From Stutzerimonas stutzeri (GTDB lineage: Bacteria > Pseudomonadota > Gammaproteobacteria > Pseudomonadales > Pseudomonadaceae): 64,000 nucleotides of DNA. The stretch covers positions 2,046,001-2,110,000 of the forward strand of contig CP077641.1 of assembly GCA_019056435.1 (NCBI GenBank), written 5' to 3'. Of this stretch, positions 41,081 to 51,544 are shown one piece after another. Position 1 is the stretch's first letter, and every line of letters begins with the position of its first letter. The notes beneath the pieces were generated by a model. The model was not told the DNA's origin. It saw only the letters and a list, made by a program, of their open reading frames with translations, and made no database searches. The position numbers and the translations under genes are program-made.

Positions 41081-42427
41081 ATGACTGAAGTTGATGCGAT
41101 AGGCCCGGACGCACTGCCGGCACTGCGCGAGCGTGTCCAGCGCATCCTCGACGAGGCGCACAAGCAAGGCGCCACGGGCTGCGAGGTGTCGGTATCGATG
41201 GAACAGGGGCTGTCCACGACCGTGCGCCAGCGCGAAGTCGAAACCGTCGAGTTCAACCGGGATCAGGGCTTCGGCATCACCCTCTATCTCGGCCAGCGGA
41301 AGGGTTCGGCGAGTACCACGGGCAGTGGTGATGACGCTATTCGTGAAACCGTGGCCGCCGCGCTGGCCATCGCCCGGCATGCTTCGGAAGACAGCTTCGC
41401 CGGGCTCGCCGATCCCCAGTTGATGGCCCGCGAGGTGCCGGACCTGGACCTCTATCATCCCTGGCCGATGGCCCCGGACGAGGCGATCGAGCTGGCCCTG
41501 ACCTGCGAGGCGGCGGCGTTCGACACGGATGCCCGCATACGCAATGCGGACGGCACCAGCCTGAGCACGCACCGTAGCATCCGTGGCTACGGGAACAGCA
41601 ACGGCTTCATCGGTGGCTATTGCAGTAGCCGGCACAGTCTGAGCTGCGTGATGATTGCCGAGGCCGACGGGCAGATGCAGCGCGACTATCACTATGACGT
41701 CAATCGCGTCGCCAGCGAGCTGAGCGGCGCCGAGTCGATCGGCCGGCGTGCCGCTGAACGTGCGGTGCGGCGCCTCGGTGCGCGACCTGTGCCGACCTGT
41801 GACGTGCCGGTGCTGTTTTCGGCCGAGCTTGCCACCGGCTTGCTCGGTCATTTCCTGTCTGCCATATCCGGTGGCAACCTCTACCGCAAGGCTTCCTATC
41901 TTGAGGATGCGCTTGGCCAGACGCTGTTTCCCGAGTGGCTGAGCCTGGACGAGCGCCCGCACCTGCTGCGGGGCCTGGCGAGTGCCGGCTACGACGGCGA
42001 CGGTCTGGCGACCTACGCCAAGCCGTTCGTGGACAAGGGGCAGCTCGTCTCTTATGTGCTCAGCACCTATTCGGGCCGGAAGCTGGGGATGCCCAGCACG
42101 GCGAACGCGGGCGGGGTCCACAACCTCTTCGTCACCCATGGTGACGACGATCAGGCGGCGCTGATCCGCCGCATGGGGCGCGGCCTGCTGGTGACCGAGC
42201 TCATGGGGCAGGGGCTGAATCTGGTGACAGGCGATTACTCGCGAGGCGCAGGCGGCTATTGGGTCGAGAACGGTGAGATCCAGTTCCCGGTGCAAGAGGT
42301 GACCATCGCCGGCAACCTGCGCGATATGTTCCAGCAGATCGTCGCCGTGGGCTGTGACATCGAAACCCGCAGCAGCATCCACACCGGCTCGGTGCTGATC
42401 GAGCGTATGAAGGTCGCCGGAAGCTGA
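41081..42427 (+). CDS. pmbA: Metalloprotease-like protein PmbA/TldE
   Basis: Partner of TldD, 448 aa, lacking the zinc motif itself as usual for this subunit. Recognisable blocks are EVSVSMEQGLSTTVRQREVE near residue 40, YGNSNGFIGGYCSSRHSLS in the middle, YDGDGLATYAKPFVDKG and the C-terminal GQGLNLVTGDYSRGAGGYW. ATG 41081 was chosen over an upstream in-frame start 24 bases earlier for lack of conserved residues there. The gene is intact. Confidence 0.94.
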   Translation: MTEVDAIGPDALPALRERVQRILDEAHKQGATGCEVSVSMEQGLSTTVRQREVETVEFNRDQGFGITLYLGQRKGSASTTGSGDDAIRETVAAALAIARHASEDSFAGLADPQLMAREVPDLDLYHPWPMAPDEAIELALTCEAAAFDTDARIRNADGTSLSTHRSIRGYGNSNGFIGGYCSSRHSLSCVMIAEADGQMQRDYHYDVNRVASELSGAESIGRRAAERAVRRLGARPVPTCDVPVLFSAELATGLLGHFLSAISGGNLYRKASYLEDALGQTLFPEWLSLDERPHLLRGLASAGYDGDGLATYAKPFVDKGQLVSYVLSTYSGRKLGMPSTANAGGVHNLFVTHGDDDQAALIRRMGRGLLVTELMGQGLNLVTGDYSRGAGGYWVENGEIQFPVQEVTIAGNLRDMFQQIVAVGCDIETRSSIHTGSVLIERMKVAGS

Positions 42428-42439
42428 CAGGCTAAGGGA

Positions 42440-42529
42440 GGGGCCGGTCGGTCAACCCGATCTGCCCCGGCAAGAACGGAAGCAGCAGCCCTCGGACGAT
42501 CCAGGTATCACACCGCTATCGGCACCTGG
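42440..42529. other. Structured convergent intergenic region between pmbA and ptsO
   Basis: Two hairpins lie between the convergent genes. The first (42440-42468) pairs GGGGC with GCCCC and TCGG with CCGA around a 3x3 internal loop. The second (42501-42529) pairs CCAGGT with ACCTGG across a 17-nt loop. Neither is followed by a clear T tract. They may form a bidirectional transcription end or a small RNA; the sequence alone does not decide. Confidence 0.35.
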
Positions 42530-42556
42530 CCTGAAATCAGCCTCTCGGCGACCAGC

Positions 42557-42830
42557 CTATTCCCCCTTCCTCGAAATAGTCCTCGATAAGCGCGATCAGT
42601 GCATTCATGGCGTCTTGTTCCTGCTCGCCTTCGGTGCGCATGTGCAGGGTGGTCCCTTTACTCGCCGCCAGCATCATCACGGCCATGATGCTCTTGCCGT
42701 CGACCACGGTGTCGGGGCAGCGGCCGATACGGATGTCGCAGGGGAATTGGTTGGCGACCCCGACGAACTTGGCGGCGGCCCGGGCGTGTAGCCCGAGTTT
42801 GTTGACGATGGTGATATCGCAGGCAGGCAT
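42557..42830 (-). CDS. ptsO: Nitrogen PTS phosphocarrier HPr-like protein NPr (frameshift at last codons as sequenced)
   Basis: Phosphocarrier between EI-Ntr and EIIA-Ntr (PtsN). The 90-aa protein begins MPACDITIVNKLGLHARAAAKF with phospho-His 15, and has the regulatory-Ser region VDGKSIMAVMMLAA. As sequenced the last codons run on to 42537; removing one base from the C5 run at 42562-42566 gives DYFEEGE and a stop at 42557-42559, the usual NPr end. Start 42830 has no strong rival. It is the last gene of a minus-strand cluster with rapZ eight bases upstream. Confidence 0.9.
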
Positions 42831-42838
42831 GGTTCTTC

Positions 42839-43696
42839 CTAGACCAGGTCGCGATGGCGGACCTGGACGTTCTTCAGAGGCTCGCGCAGCGCCTGACACA
42901 GTCGCTCAGCCAGATACACCGAGCGGTGGTGCCCGCCAGTGCAGCCGATCGCGACCGTGACATAGGCGCGATTGCTGGCGGCGAAGCGTGGCAGCCACTT
43001 GCTGAGGTAGGCATGGATGTCCTGAAACATCTCCTCCACGTCGGCCTGCTGCGCAAGGTAATCGATCACCGGCTGGTCGAGACCAGAATAGTCGCGCAGC
43101 TCGGCTTTCCAATAGGGATTCGGCAGGCAGCGCACGTCGAACACCACGTCAGCATCGACAGGCATGCCGCGCTTGAAGCCGAAGGATTCGAAGAGAAACG
43201 CCGTGCCGGGCTCGGGTTTGTTCAGCAGACGCAGTTTCAGCGTGTCACGCAGCTGATAGAGATTCAGGTGCGTCGTGTCGATCTTGAGATCGGCGTGGTC
43301 GATGATCGGAGCGAGCAGCTTCTCTTCGTCGCGAATGGCCTCGGCGAGCGAGCGGCGCTCCGTTGTCAGCGGGTGGCGTCGGCGGGTTTCGGAAAAGCGC
43401 TTGAGCAGGGTTTCGTCGGCGGCGTCCAGGTAGAGCACGTCGCATTGAATATGGCGTGCGCGTGCCTCGATCAGAAGCTCAGGGAAGCGTTTGAGCTGGC
43501 TCGGCAGGTTGCGTGCATCGATGGACACGGCTACCTGCGGCTGCAGCAGTTCGGTGTGCAGGAGCGCACGCTCGGCAAGCTCGGGCAGAAGTCCCGCCGG
43601 CAGGTTGTCGATGCAATAGAAACCGTTGTCCTCGAGCACGTCGAGGGCGGTGCTTTTACCCGAACCGGAACGACCACTGACGATGATCAGACGCAT
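42839..43696 (-). CDS. rapZ: RNase adapter protein RapZ
   Basis: Nucleotide-binding protein of 285 aa that in E. coli targets the sRNA GlmZ to RNase E; the role in pseudomonads is less defined. Walker A is [10 protein letters not shown] at residues 6-15 and the N-terminal kinase-like domain contains [13 protein letters not shown]. The C-terminal domain has the conserved [15 protein letters not shown] and [17 protein letters not shown] motifs. It sits between ptsN and ptsO as in most gammaproteobacterial rpoN clusters. Confidence 0.94.
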   Translation of the reverse strand: MRLIIVSGRSGSGKSTALDVLEDNGFYCIDNLPAGLLPELAERALLHTELLQPQVAVSIDARNLPSQLKRFPELLIEARARHIQCDVLYLDAADETLLKRFSETRRRHPLTTERRSLAEAIRDEEKLLAPIIDHADLKIDTTHLNLYQLRDTLKLRLLNKPEPGTAFLFESFGFKRGMPVDADVVFDVRCLPNPYWKAELRDYSGLDQPVIDYLAQQADVEEMFQDIHAYLSKWLPRFAASNRAYVTVAIGCTGGHHRSVYLAERLCQALREPLKNVQVRHRDLV

Positions 43697-43822
43697 CTCG
43701 TCGCCGCCCCTTGGAGCCAGTGGTCCACACCTGGCGTCGCCAGGTGTCGGTGTCTCGAGCGCTGACAGGTCTTGGGCACGTCTCGTTCCTCACTTCATGC
43801 TGGCGTGCGGTGTCCGGCCCTG

Positions 43823-44288
43823 CTATTGGCCGCTCTGGATATCGACCACCGTCTGGTAGAGCGCCTCCGACGTCGAGGCCTGGCGCAAACGTTCACGCAC
43901 ATCCTCGCGGTCGAGCATGCTGGCGATCTGGCGAAGCAGTTCCAGGTGCTCATCGGTGGCCGCTTCGGGCACCAGCAGGACGAACAGCAGGTCCACCGGG
44001 GCGCCGTCGATCGCGTCGAAATCCACTGGAGCATCGAGGTGCAGCACGGCACTCAGCGGCGAGGCGCATCCGCTCATGCGGCAATGGGGGGATGGCGATT
44101 CCGTTGCCGAAGCCTGTGGAGCCGAGTTTCTCGCGTGCGACGAAGCTTTCGAAGATGGCTTGTGGGTCGAGGTCTGGGAGATCCCTGGCGATCACCTTGG
44201 CGATCTGTTCCAGGACGCGCTTCTTGCTGCCGCCCGGCACGTTCACGAGGGAACGTGCGGGGGTCAGGATATGTTCAAGTCGGATCAT
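43823..44288 (-). CDS. ptsN: Nitrogen PTS regulatory protein EIIA-Ntr (frameshift as sequenced)
   Basis: Regulatory EIIA of 154 aa (after correction) whose phosphorylation state controls potassium, carbon-storage and sigma-54-linked functions. It opens MIRLEHILTPARSLVNVPGGSK. The phospho-His motif reads FGNGIAIPH once one base is removed from the six-C run (GGGGGG on the plus strand, 44086-44091); as sequenced the frame is lost exactly there. It then continues CRMSGCASPLSAVLHLDAPVDF to VVDIQSGQ. It lies between hpf (7-base gap) and rapZ. Confidence 0.92.
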
Positions 44289-44295
44289 GATGGGG

Positions 44296-44604
44296 TTAGC
44301 GGGCTAGGGCACCCTGGTTGTGGTCGAGCTGTTTTTCTTTGTGCTTGATGAGCTGACGATCGAGCTTGTCAGCAAGCAGGTCGATGGCGGCATACATGTC
44401 TTCGTGCTCGGCATTGGCGACGACTTCGCGCCCGGCGACGTGGAGCGTGGCTTCGGCCTTCTGCCTGAGCTTTTCGACCTGGAGAATCACCTGAACACCG
44501 ATGATGCGATCGAAATGCCGCGACAGTCTTTCGAATTTTTCCTCGACGTAGTCACGCAGGGGCTCGGTAACTTCAAGGTGAAGGCCAGTGATAGTGACTT
44601 GCAT
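44296..44604 (-). CDS. hpf: Ribosome hibernation promoting factor, short form
   Basis: Short HPF of 102 aa that binds the 30S decoding site and supports 100S dimers in stationary phase. The sequence starts MQVTITGLHLEVTEPLRDYVEEK and includes QVEKLRQKAEATLHVAG and DMYAAIDLLADKLDRQLIKHK. Start 44604 follows an AAGGAG site; the longer frame adds 23 basic residues without family character. Standard position between rpoN and ptsN. Confidence 0.94.
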   Translation of the reverse strand: MQVTITGLHLEVTEPLRDYVEEKFERLSRHFDRIIGVQVILQVEKLRQKAEATLHVAGREVVANAEHEDMYAAIDLLADKLDRQLIKHKEKQLDHNQGALAR

Positions 44605-44681
44605 ACTGCATCTCCTTTTGCCACGTGCGGATTGGCGGGACCGGGCCCGCCAGCGGAAGAGATCGTCGGTCAACCGGTAAC

Positions 44682-46196
44682 CTACAGCAACCGCTTGCGC
44701 TCGCTGGACGGCGCGATACCGAGCGATTCACGGTATTTGGCGACGGTGCGGCGTGCTACCTGGATGCCCTGCTCCTCCAGTAAACCAGCGATCTTACTGT
44801 CGCTCAACGGCTTTTTCGGGTTTTCCGCCGCCACCAGCTTCTTGATGATCGCGCGGATCGCGGTGGAGGAGCACTCGCCGCCCTCGGCGGTGCTGACGTG
44901 GCTTGAGAAGAAGTACTTGAGTTCGTATATCCCGCGCGGGGTATGCATGTATTTCTGGGTGGTCACGCGGGAGATGGTCGATTCGTGCATGCCCACGGCC
45001 TCGGCGATATCGTGCAACACCAGCGGCTTCATGGCCTCGTCGCCATGATCGAGGAAGCCCCGTTGATGCTCGACGATCTGGGTGGCCACCTTCATCAGGG
45101 TTTCGTTGCGGCTCAGCAGGCTCTTGATGAACCAGCGCGCCTCCTGCAGCTGGTTACGCATGAAAGTATTGTCCGCGCTGGAATCGGCGCGCTTGACGAA
45201 GCCAGCGTACTGCGCGTTCACCCGCAGCCGGGGCATCGCTTCCTGATTGAGTTCGACCAGCCAGCGATCGTTATGCTTGCGCACGATGACGTCCGGCACG
45301 ACATATTCCGGTTCGCTCGTCTCGATCTGCGAGCCGGGCCGCGGGTTCAGGGTCTGGATCAGGTCGACGACCTGGCGCAGTTCGTCTTCCTTGAGCTTCA
45401 TGCGGCGCATGAGCAGGCTGTAGTCGCGGTTGCCGAGGATGTCCAGATGGTCGCTGACCAGGCGCATGGCCTCGGGCAGCCAGGGTGTCCGCTCGGGCAA
45501 TTGGCGCAGCTGCAGGAGCAGGCATTCGCGCAGGTCGCGGGCGCCGATGCCGGCGGGCTCGAATTGCTGGATGCGACGCAGCACCACTTCGATCTCGTCG
45601 AGTTCGATCTCGAGTTCTGGATCGAAGGACTCCAGCACTTCCTCGAGGCTTTCCTCGAGGTAGCCCTGCGGATTGATACAGTCGATCAGGGTGGCAGCGA
45701 TGAGGCGGTCGGTGTCGCTCATCGGCGCGAGATTCAATTGCCAGAGCAGGTGGCTCTGCAGGCTTTCGCCGGCAGAGGTGCGAGTGGTGAAGTCCCACTC
45801 GTCGTCGTCGCTACTCGGCAGGCTGCTGGCGCTGGTCTGATAGATGTCTTCCCAAGCGGTGTCGACGGGCAGTTCGTTGGGGATGCGATCGCTCCAGTCC
45901 GCGTCATCGGGATTGTCCGCCGCCGTGCCGATGCTGTCCTCGTAGCGGCTGTCGGCGCCGTCAGGCTCGGATGTCGCCGTGCTGTCCGGCTTGGCCTCGA
46001 TGGCTTCGGCCATTACGTCCGAGCCGTCGAAATCGTCCCCATCTTCTTCGCGTTCCAGCATGGGGTTGGAATCCAGCGCTTCCTGAATCTCCTGCTGGAG
46101 ATCGAGCGTGGACAACTGGAGCAACCGTATGGCCTGTTGCAGCTGCGGCGTCATCGTCAGCTGCTGGCCCATCTTCAGGACTAGCGATGGTTTCAT
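44682..46196 (-). CDS. rpoN: RNA polymerase sigma-54 factor
   Basis: Alternative sigma factor of 504 aa recognising -24/-12 promoters and requiring enhancer-binding activators. Region I is the Gln/Leu-rich N-terminus ([21 protein letters not shown]), region II is a long acidic stretch (about residues 55-125), and region III carries the core-binding part, a helix-turn-helix ([21 protein letters not shown]) and the RpoN box [10 protein letters not shown] near the C-terminus. The gene is intact. Confidence 0.97.
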   Translation of the reverse strand: MKPSLVLKMGQQLTMTPQLQQAIRLLQLSTLDLQQEIQEALDSNPMLEREEDGDDFDGSDVMAEAIEAKPDSTATSEPDGADSRYEDSIGTAADNPDDADWSDRIPNELPVDTAWEDIYQTSASSLPSSDDDEWDFTTRTSAGESLQSHLLWQLNLAPMSDTDRLIAATLIDCINPQGYLEESLEEVLESFDPELEIELDEIEVVLRRIQQFEPAGIGARDLRECLLLQLRQLPERTPWLPEAMRLVSDHLDILGNRDYSLLMRRMKLKEDELRQVVDLIQTLNPRPGSQIETSEPEYVVPDVIVRKHNDRWLVELNQEAMPRLRVNAQYAGFVKRADSSADNTFMRNQLQEARWFIKSLLSRNETLMKVATQIVEHQRGFLDHGDEAMKPLVLHDIAEAVGMHESTISRVTTQKYMHTPRGIYELKYFFSSHVSTAEGGECSSTAIRAIIKKLVAAENPKKPLSDSKIAGLLEEQGIQVARRTVAKYRESLGIAPSSERKRLL

Positions 46197-46339
46197 GGCA
46201 GAGGACTTCGAACCTTGTTTGCCGGCGCAACCGCGCCTGTTCCGACTGTTGGCGGCTTGGGCGCCAGAGGAAGCAAATTATATGCCTGCTGGCGAAGCCT
46301 TTGCCTAGCCCGTGGCGCGACCTCTCCTGAAAAAACCGG

Positions 46340-47065
46340 TCAGAGCCGGAATTCGTGGCCCAGGTACACTTCCTTGACCAGTTGATTGGCCAGGATGGTC
46401 TGAGCATCGCCTTCGGCAATGAGCTGGCCGTCATTGACGATATAGGCCGTCTCGCAGATGTCCAAGGTTTCGCGCACATTGTGATCGGTGATCAGTACGC
46501 CGATGCCTTTGGCTTTGAGGTGTTGAATGATCTGCTTGATATCGCCTACCGAGATCGGATCCACGCCGGCAAAGGGCTCGTCGAGCAGGATGAACTTCGG
46601 TGCGGTCGCGAGGGCGCGGGCAATCTCGACACGGCGCCGCTCCCCACCGGACAGGCTCATGCCGAGGCTGTCGCGGATGTGGCTGATGTGAAACTCCTGC
46701 AGCAGACCTTCGAGTGCCTGCTGGCGTGCGCTGCGATCGAGATCCTTGCGGGTTTCGAGGATCGCCATGATGTTGTCCGCCACTGACAGCTTGCGGAAGA
46801 TCGAAGCTTCCTGCGGCAGGTAGCCGATGCCGGCGCGTGCGCGGCCATGCATCGGCAAATGCGTGACGTCGTGCTCGTCGATCAGAACCCGGCCTTGGTC
46901 GGCTCTGACCAGCCCGACGATCATGTAGAAACAGGTGGTCTTGCCGGCACCGTTCGGGCCGAGCAAACCGACGATCTGGCCGCTTTCGATGGACAGGCTG
47001 ACGTCGCGTACGACCTGGCGGCTTTTATAGCTCTTGGCGAGGTGCTGGGCCTTGAGGATAGCCAT
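46340..47065 (-). CDS. lptB: LPS export ABC transporter ATP-binding protein LptB
   Basis: ATPase of the LptB2FG complex that extracts LPS from the inner membrane, 241 aa. Walker A is GPNGAGKTT, the Q-loop region [14 protein letters not shown], the signature [16 protein letters not shown] and Walker [14 protein letters not shown]. The C-terminal [12 protein letters not shown] is typical of LptB. ATG overlaps the lptA stop by one base. Intact. Confidence 0.96.
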   Translation of the reverse strand: MAILKAQHLAKSYKSRQVVRDVSLSIESGQIVGLLGPNGAGKTTCFYMIVGLVRADQGRVLIDEHDVTHLPMHGRARAGIGYLPQEASIFRKLSVADNIMAILETRKDLDRSARQQALEGLLQEFHISHIRDSLGMSLSGGERRRVEIARALATAPKFILLDEPFAGVDPISVGDIKQIIQHLKAKGIGVLITDHNVRETLDICETAYIVNDGQLIAEGDAQTILANQLVKEVYLGHEFRL

Positions 47066-47614
47066 TACTCGGTCTGCTCCGCTGCCGGCTGGTCCCGCTT
47101 GCGTGGCTGGATGACCATGTCGACCCGCGGCCGAGGCGTTGTCACGTCGGCGTTGGTGGCGCGCCCAGCGTTCACGATCTGGCGCTGGGTGTCATAGACG
47201 ATTTTCTCGCCTTCGAAGGTGTTGCCTTCCTGAACCACCTTGGCCTGGTCGATGAGCACGATGCGCTCGTTCGCCGCGAAATACTGAATGGTCAGGCCAT
47301 AGGCCTTGACGATTTCCTTGTCGGCCGCGGGCTTCTGCTCGTAGTAGGCCGGCTTGCCTATCGAGGTGAAGACTTCCACATCGCCGTTGGCATTCTGGGT
47401 GATGGTGACGGTATCGCCCGTGATCTTCATGGTGCCCTGAGTGATGACCACGTCGCCGCGGTACACCGCGACGCCCTGGCGATCGTCGAGTTCGGCGGTA
47501 TCGGCCTGGACGCGGATCGGCTGGTTGCGATCTTCGGGCAGCGCATGGGCGTTGCTGCCGAGCAGAAAGATGCTCAGACCGAGCAAAAAAGGGGAGAGTC
47601 TTAACGCAGCTCAT
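47065..47614 (-). CDS. lptA: LPS periplasmic bridge protein LptA (frameshift in signal peptide as sequenced)
   Basis: Periplasmic beta-jellyroll protein (about 182 aa) forming the LPS bridge between LptC and LptD. The mature part [21 protein letters not shown] through [16 protein letters not shown] is intact, but the natural start ATG 47614 (MSCVKTLPF) is in another frame. One extra base in the A6 run at 47585-47590 (plus strand) is responsible; with five A the signal peptide reads [18 protein letters not shown]. Without the correction only an internal TTG at 47586 could start it. Overlaps lptC by 14 bases. Confidence 0.92.
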
Positions 47615-48173
47615 GCTGGCCTCTTACATTGGATAGCAGGAGCATCCTGCCTTCGTTCAGATACGCTTTCATGCCCGTGGCGGTGGTCACCCCGTTCGCG
47701 GCGACGATTCTAACGGGTTGCCGGGTCTCGGCATAATCCTTCTCGGGCAGTACGGTCATGCGAGTGGTCGTCACGATGGTCGGGCGCCCCTTGGCATCGG
47801 TTCGCTCGATGCGCACGTTGTCGATCAGTTCGACTTCTTCGCCCTGAGGGCCTACCTCGCCGCGCTCGCTGGTGACGTGCCAGGGCAGCTCGGCCCCGCG
47901 AAAAGATTTGAGGTCCGGGCGCGTCAGCAGGCTGGTGTCGCTCGCTTTGAGGTGTTCGACCTTCTCGGCGACCAGTTCGTAGTTGCGCTTGCCGTCAGGC
48001 TGGTACTGCACGGTGCGCGAATTGATCACGTAGAAATCGATGGGCGATTCCGGTTCGCTGACAGCGGCCGGCTCGTCCATGAAGCTCTCGGGGCGGATGT
48101 TCCAGTAGCCGACCGCGACCAACAGCAGGGCGATCAGCAGCAGGATGGCGGGCAGGCGGATCTTGCTCAGCAT
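47601..48173 (-). CDS. lptC: LPS export protein LptC
   Basis: Bitopic inner-membrane protein of 190 aa that receives LPS from LptB2FG and hands it to LptA. An N-terminal helix (LPAILLLIALLLVAVGYW, residues 8-25) precedes the beta-jellyroll (VINSRTVQYQPDGKRNYELVAEKVEH, NVRIERTDAKGRPTIVTTTRM). ATG 48173 follows a GAGGT site and lies nine bases after the kdsC stop. Confidence 0.92.
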   Translation of the reverse strand: MLSKIRLPAILLLIALLLVAVGYWNIRPESFMDEPAAVSEPESPIDFYVINSRTVQYQPDGKRNYELVAEKVEHLKASDTSLLTRPDLKSFRGAELPWHVTSERGEVGPQGEEVELIDNVRIERTDAKGRPTIVTTTRMTVLPEKDYAETRQPVRIVAANGVTTATGMKAYLNEGRMLLLSNVRGQHELR

Positions 48174-48181
48174 GGGCACCT

Positions 48182-48703
48182 CTACAGATACGCGGCCTGG
48201 GCGGCGTCAAGGGTGTCTTGGGCGCGCATGATCAGCTCGCAGAACTCACGCGCGGCACCCTCGCCACCCCGCGCGCTCGTCACGCCGTGGGCATGTTCGC
48301 GAACGAAGCCGTCGGCACTGGCGACCGCCATGCCCAGTCCGACCCGGCGAATCACGGGCAGGTCCGGCAGGTCGTCGCCCAGATAGGCCACCTCGCTGTA
48401 ATCGAGCTGAAGTTCGGCGAGCAGCTCGTCGAGCACCGCCAGCTTGTCTTCGCGCCCCTGGTAGAGGTGCTGGATGCCGAGATTCTGCGCGCGGCGCTCG
48501 ACGACTGGCGTCTTGCGCCCGCTGATGATGGCGGTGCGCACACCGGAATTGATAAGCATCTTGATGCCGTGCCCGTCGAGCGTGTTGAAGGTCTTGAACT
48601 CACTGCCATCGACGAGGAAATAGAGTTTGCCGTCGGTCAGTACGCCGTCGACATCGAATATCGCCAGGCGCACGTTCCTGGCGCGCTGCAGCAGGTCATT
48701 CAT
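48182..48703 (-). CDS. kdsC: 3-deoxy-D-manno-octulosonate 8-phosphate phosphatase
   Basis: HAD-family phosphatase of 173 aa that releases Kdo for LPS core synthesis. The catalytic DxD motif is AIFDVDGVLTDGKLYF (residues 14-29); motif II is AIISGRKT and the C-terminal motif is YLGDDLPDLPVI. The compact size without cap domain fits the tetrameric KdsC family. It begins one base after the kdsD stop on the same strand. Confidence 0.95.
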   Translation of the reverse strand: MNDLLQRARNVRLAIFDVDGVLTDGKLYFLVDGSEFKTFNTLDGHGIKMLINSGVRTAIISGRKTPVVERRAQNLGIQHLYQGREDKLAVLDELLAELQLDYSEVAYLGDDLPDLPVIRRVGLGMAVASADGFVREHAHGVTSARGGEGAAREFCELIMRAQDTLDAAQAAYL

Positions 48704-48704
48704 G

Positions 48705-49680
48705 TCACATCACTCCCGCGCGCAACAGGTCGTGCATGTTCAAGGCCCCGACGGGGCGGTCCTGCTCATCGACCACTACCAGAGCGTTGATCTTGTTGTC
48801 CTCCATGATCTTGAGGGCTTCGGCCGCGAGCATCTCGGCCTGTGCGGTCTTGCCGTGAATGGTCATGACCTGGTCGATCATCGCCTGGCGCACGTCCAGG
48901 CCCTTGTCCAGGGTGCGGCGCAGGTCACCATCGGTGAAAATGCCGGCGAGCCGCCCGTCGTCTTCGAGCACGACCGTCATGCCAAGGCCCTTGCGGGTCA
49001 TTTCGAGCAAGGCTTCGCGCACCGAGGTGCCGCGGTTGACCCGCGGCAGGCGATCGCCCGTGTGCATGACATGCTCGACCTTAAGCAGCAGGCGACGGCC
49101 GAGCGCACCGCCGGGATGCGAGAAGGCGAAATCCTCGGCGGTGAAGCCGCGTGCCTCGAGCAGCGCGATGGCGAGGGCATCGCCCAGTACCAGACTGGCG
49201 GTGGTCGAGGAGGTGGGGGGCGAGGTTGAGCGGGCATGCCTCGATGGCCACGCTGGCGTCCAGGTTGACCTGCGCCGCCTTGGCCAGAACCGACTCGGGG
49301 TTGCCCGTCATGCTGATAAGGGTAATGCCGAGGCGCTTGATCAGCGGGAGCAGTGTGACGATCTCGCTGGTGCTCCCGGAGTTGGACAGGGCCAGTACCA
49401 CGTCGTCTCGGGTGATCATGCCCATGTCGCCGTGGCTGGCCTCGGCCGGGTGAACGAAGAACGCGGTTGTGCCGGTGCTGGCCAGGGTCGCAGCGATCTT
49501 GTTGCCGATGTGCCCGGACTTGCCCATGCCGACCACGACGACGCGCCCCTTGCACTGCAGGATGAGTTCGCAGGCCTTGACGAATTCGGCGCCGATGCGG
49601 CCTTTAAGCTGCTCGACCGCCTCGATTTCCATGCGGATAGTGCGCTGGGCAGTCTCGATCAAATGGCTGCTCTGGCTCAT
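48705..49680 (-). CDS. kdsD: Arabinose-5-phosphate isomerase (frameshift as sequenced)
   Basis: Converts ribulose 5-phosphate to arabinose 5-phosphate, first step of Kdo synthesis. The SIS domain shows VVVVGMGKSGHIGNKIAATLASTGT and LALSNSGSTSEI; the C-terminal pair of CBS domains shows FTDGDLRRTLDKGLDVRQ and NALVVVDEQDRPVGALN. The frame is lost at 49215-49220, where the plus strand has G6; five would give NLAPTSSTTASLVLGDALAIAL. Restored length is about 324 aa. It leads the kdsD-kdsC-lptCAB unit and is divergent from mlaF. Confidence 0.92.
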
Positions 49681-49829
49681 TTGTGCATCATCACCTGGGC
49701 TAAAACGCGGGATTATAGCGGCAAACCCATCGTCGCTCATCGAAAAGCTGCCAGGATCCGTCGCGCCGCGCCTCGCTGAACACAGACTGAACGACCGATG
49801 CAATTCATGCGCAGACACAGTCGCGCGCT

Positions 49830-49857
49830 TTGGAGGGGGTTGGCGCAGTGCTATAGT
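49830..49857 (+). promoter_or_regulatory. Candidate sigma-70 promoter of the mla operon
   Basis: TTGGAG at 49830-49835 and TATAGT at 49852-49857 are spaced by 16 bases, in the 258-base divergent gap between kdsD and mlaF and about 80 bases upstream of the mlaF ATG. A TATAAT on the opposite strand at 49712-49717 is a candidate -10 for kdsD. Confidence 0.45.
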
Positions 49858-49938
49858 TTGCCGCCGAAAACAGTCGCGCGAAGTATCCCCGGAACATCTG
49901 GGAGCGTCTGACTCGCAGGCTGTATCCAAGGAGAACCG

Positions 49939-50754
49939 ATGAGCGTCGCCAACGCTAACGCCGTCGAGCTGAAGGGTGTCACCTTCAAGCGCGGCGAGCG
50001 CAGCATTTTCCACGACATTGATATCGTCATACCGCGAGGCAAGGTGACGGCCATCATGGGCCCGTCCGGCTGCGGCAAGACGACGCTGCTGCGCCTGATC
50101 GCCGCACAGCTCAAGCCCGAGCGCGGAGAGGTCTGGGTGGCCGGTACCAACCTGCCGACTCTGTCCAGGCGTGAACTGTTCGACATGCGCAAACAGATGG
50201 GTGTGCTGTTCCAGAGCGGCGCGCTGTTTACGGACCTCGACGTGTTCGAGAATGTTGCCTTTCCCCTGCGGGTCCACACCCAGCTGCCGGAAGAGATGAT
50301 CCGCGACATCGTCCTTATGAAGCTCCAGGCCGTCGGTCTGCGTGGTGCCGTCGACCTGATGCCCGACGAGCTGTCCGGCGGTATGAAGCGCCGGGTGGCG
50401 CTGGCACGGGCGATCGCGCTGGATCCGCAGATACTCATGTATGACGAGCCCTTCGCTGGCCAGGACCCCATTGCCATGGGCGTTCTGGTCCAGTTGATCC
50501 GTCTGCTCAACGATGCATTGGGCATCACCAGCATCGTCGTCTCGCACGACCTCGTCGAGACGGCGAGCATCGCCGACTACATCTATGTCGTTGGAGAAGG
50601 GCAGGTGCTCGAGCACGGGACCCCAGAGGAGTTGCGGCGCTCGGAAAACCCACGGATCCAGCAATTCATGCGCGGTTCGGCCGACGGTCCGGTGCCGTTC
50701 CATTTTCCGGCTCCGGCTTATGCGGACGATCTGTTGCGAGGCGCCGATGCGTAG
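49939..50754 (+). CDS. mlaF: Phospholipid ABC transporter ATP-binding protein MlaF
   Basis: ATPase of the MlaFEDB complex that maintains outer-membrane lipid asymmetry. The 271-aa protein has Walker [10 protein letters not shown] near residue 41, signature [14 protein letters not shown] and Walker [14 protein letters not shown]. The C-terminal extension (about residues 245-271) is the part that contacts the partner ATPase in E. coli. AAGGAG lies five bases before ATG 49939. First gene of mlaFEDCB. Confidence 0.95.
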   Translation: MSVANANAVELKGVTFKRGERSIFHDIDIVIPRGKVTAIMGPSGCGKTTLLRLIAAQLKPERGEVWVAGTNLPTLSRRELFDMRKQMGVLFQSGALFTDLDVFENVAFPLRVHTQLPEEMIRDIVLMKLQAVGLRGAVDLMPDELSGGMKRRVALARAIALDPQILMYDEPFAGQDPIAMGVLVQLIRLLNDALGITSIVVSHDLVETASIADYIYVVGEGQVLEHGTPEELRRSENPRIQQFMRGSADGPVPFHFPAPAYADDLLRGADA

Positions 50755-51544
50755 ACGTTCCCCGATCGAACGAATCCGTATGCTTGGCGAGGCCGGGCTG
50801 GATGTAGTCGCCGCGCAGGGGCGTGCGACCTTGTTCCTGTTTCATGCACTGTTCGGGTCGAGTGGTCTGAACAACCGCTTTTCTCTGCTGGTGCGTCAGC
50901 TGTATTCGGTCGGTGTGCTGTCGCTCGCCATCGTCGTGGTGTCCGGGATATTCATCGGCATGGTGCTCGCGCTGCAGGGCTACAGCATCCTCAGCAGCTA
51001 CGGCTCCGAGCAGGCCGTCGGCCAGATGGTCGCGTTGACCCTGCTGCGCGAGCTCGGGCCGGTCGTGACGGCACTGCTTTTTGCCGGCCGTGCCGGGTCG
51101 GCACTGGCGGCCGAGATCGGCAACATGAAGTCCACCGAGCAGTTGTCCAGCCTGGAGGTGATCGGTGTCGATCCGCTGAAATACATCATCGCCCCGCGAC
51201 TATGGGCTGGCTTCATCTCGCTACCGTTGCTGACGCTGATCTTCAACGTCGTCGGCATCTGGGGTGGCGCGATGGTCGCGGTGGACTGGCTGGGCGTCTA
51301 CGAAGGTTCGTTCTGGGCAAACATGCAAAACAGCGTGACGTTCAGTTCGGACGTGCTCAACGGCGTGATCAAGAGCCTGGTATTCGCGCTGGTCGTGACC
51401 TGGATCGCGGTGTTCCAGGGCTATGACTGCGAGCCGACCTCTGAAGGCATCAGCCGCGCCACGACCCGTACCGTGGTCTATGCCTCTCTCGCGGTACTTG
51501 GCCTCGACTTTATTTTGACTGCGTTGATGTTTGGAGACTTTTAA
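50747..51544 (+). CDS. mlaE: Phospholipid ABC transporter permease MlaE
   Basis: Inner-membrane permease of 265 aa with five to six helices. Family segments include [45 protein letters not shown] (the EAA-like helix) and [24 protein letters not shown] 50747 overlaps the mlaF stop by eight bases, and its own stop overlaps the mlaD ATG by one base, so the three are translationally linked. Confidence 0.95.
   Translation: MRRRSPIERIRMLGEAGLDVVAAQGRATLFLFHALFGSSGLNNRFSLLVRQLYSVGVLSLAIVVVSGIFIGMVLALQGYSILSSYGSEQAVGQMVALTLLRELGPVVTALLFAGRAGSALAAEIGNMKSTEQLSSLEVIGVDPLKYIIAPRLWAGFISLPLLTLIFNVVGIWGGAMVAVDWLGVYEGSFWANMQNSVTFSSDVLNGVIKSLVFALVVTWIAVFQGYDCEPTSEGISRATTRTVVYASLAVLGLDFILTALMFGDF

Noticed and set aside
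41054-42382. Open frame of 442 codons on the minus strand
   Set aside because: Antisense to pmbA, no domain or ribosome site.
42470-42500. 4.5S RNA (ffs) candidate because of GGAAGCAGC
   Set aside because: The partner strand of the conserved core (GTCAGG-type) is missing and no matching long hairpin forms.
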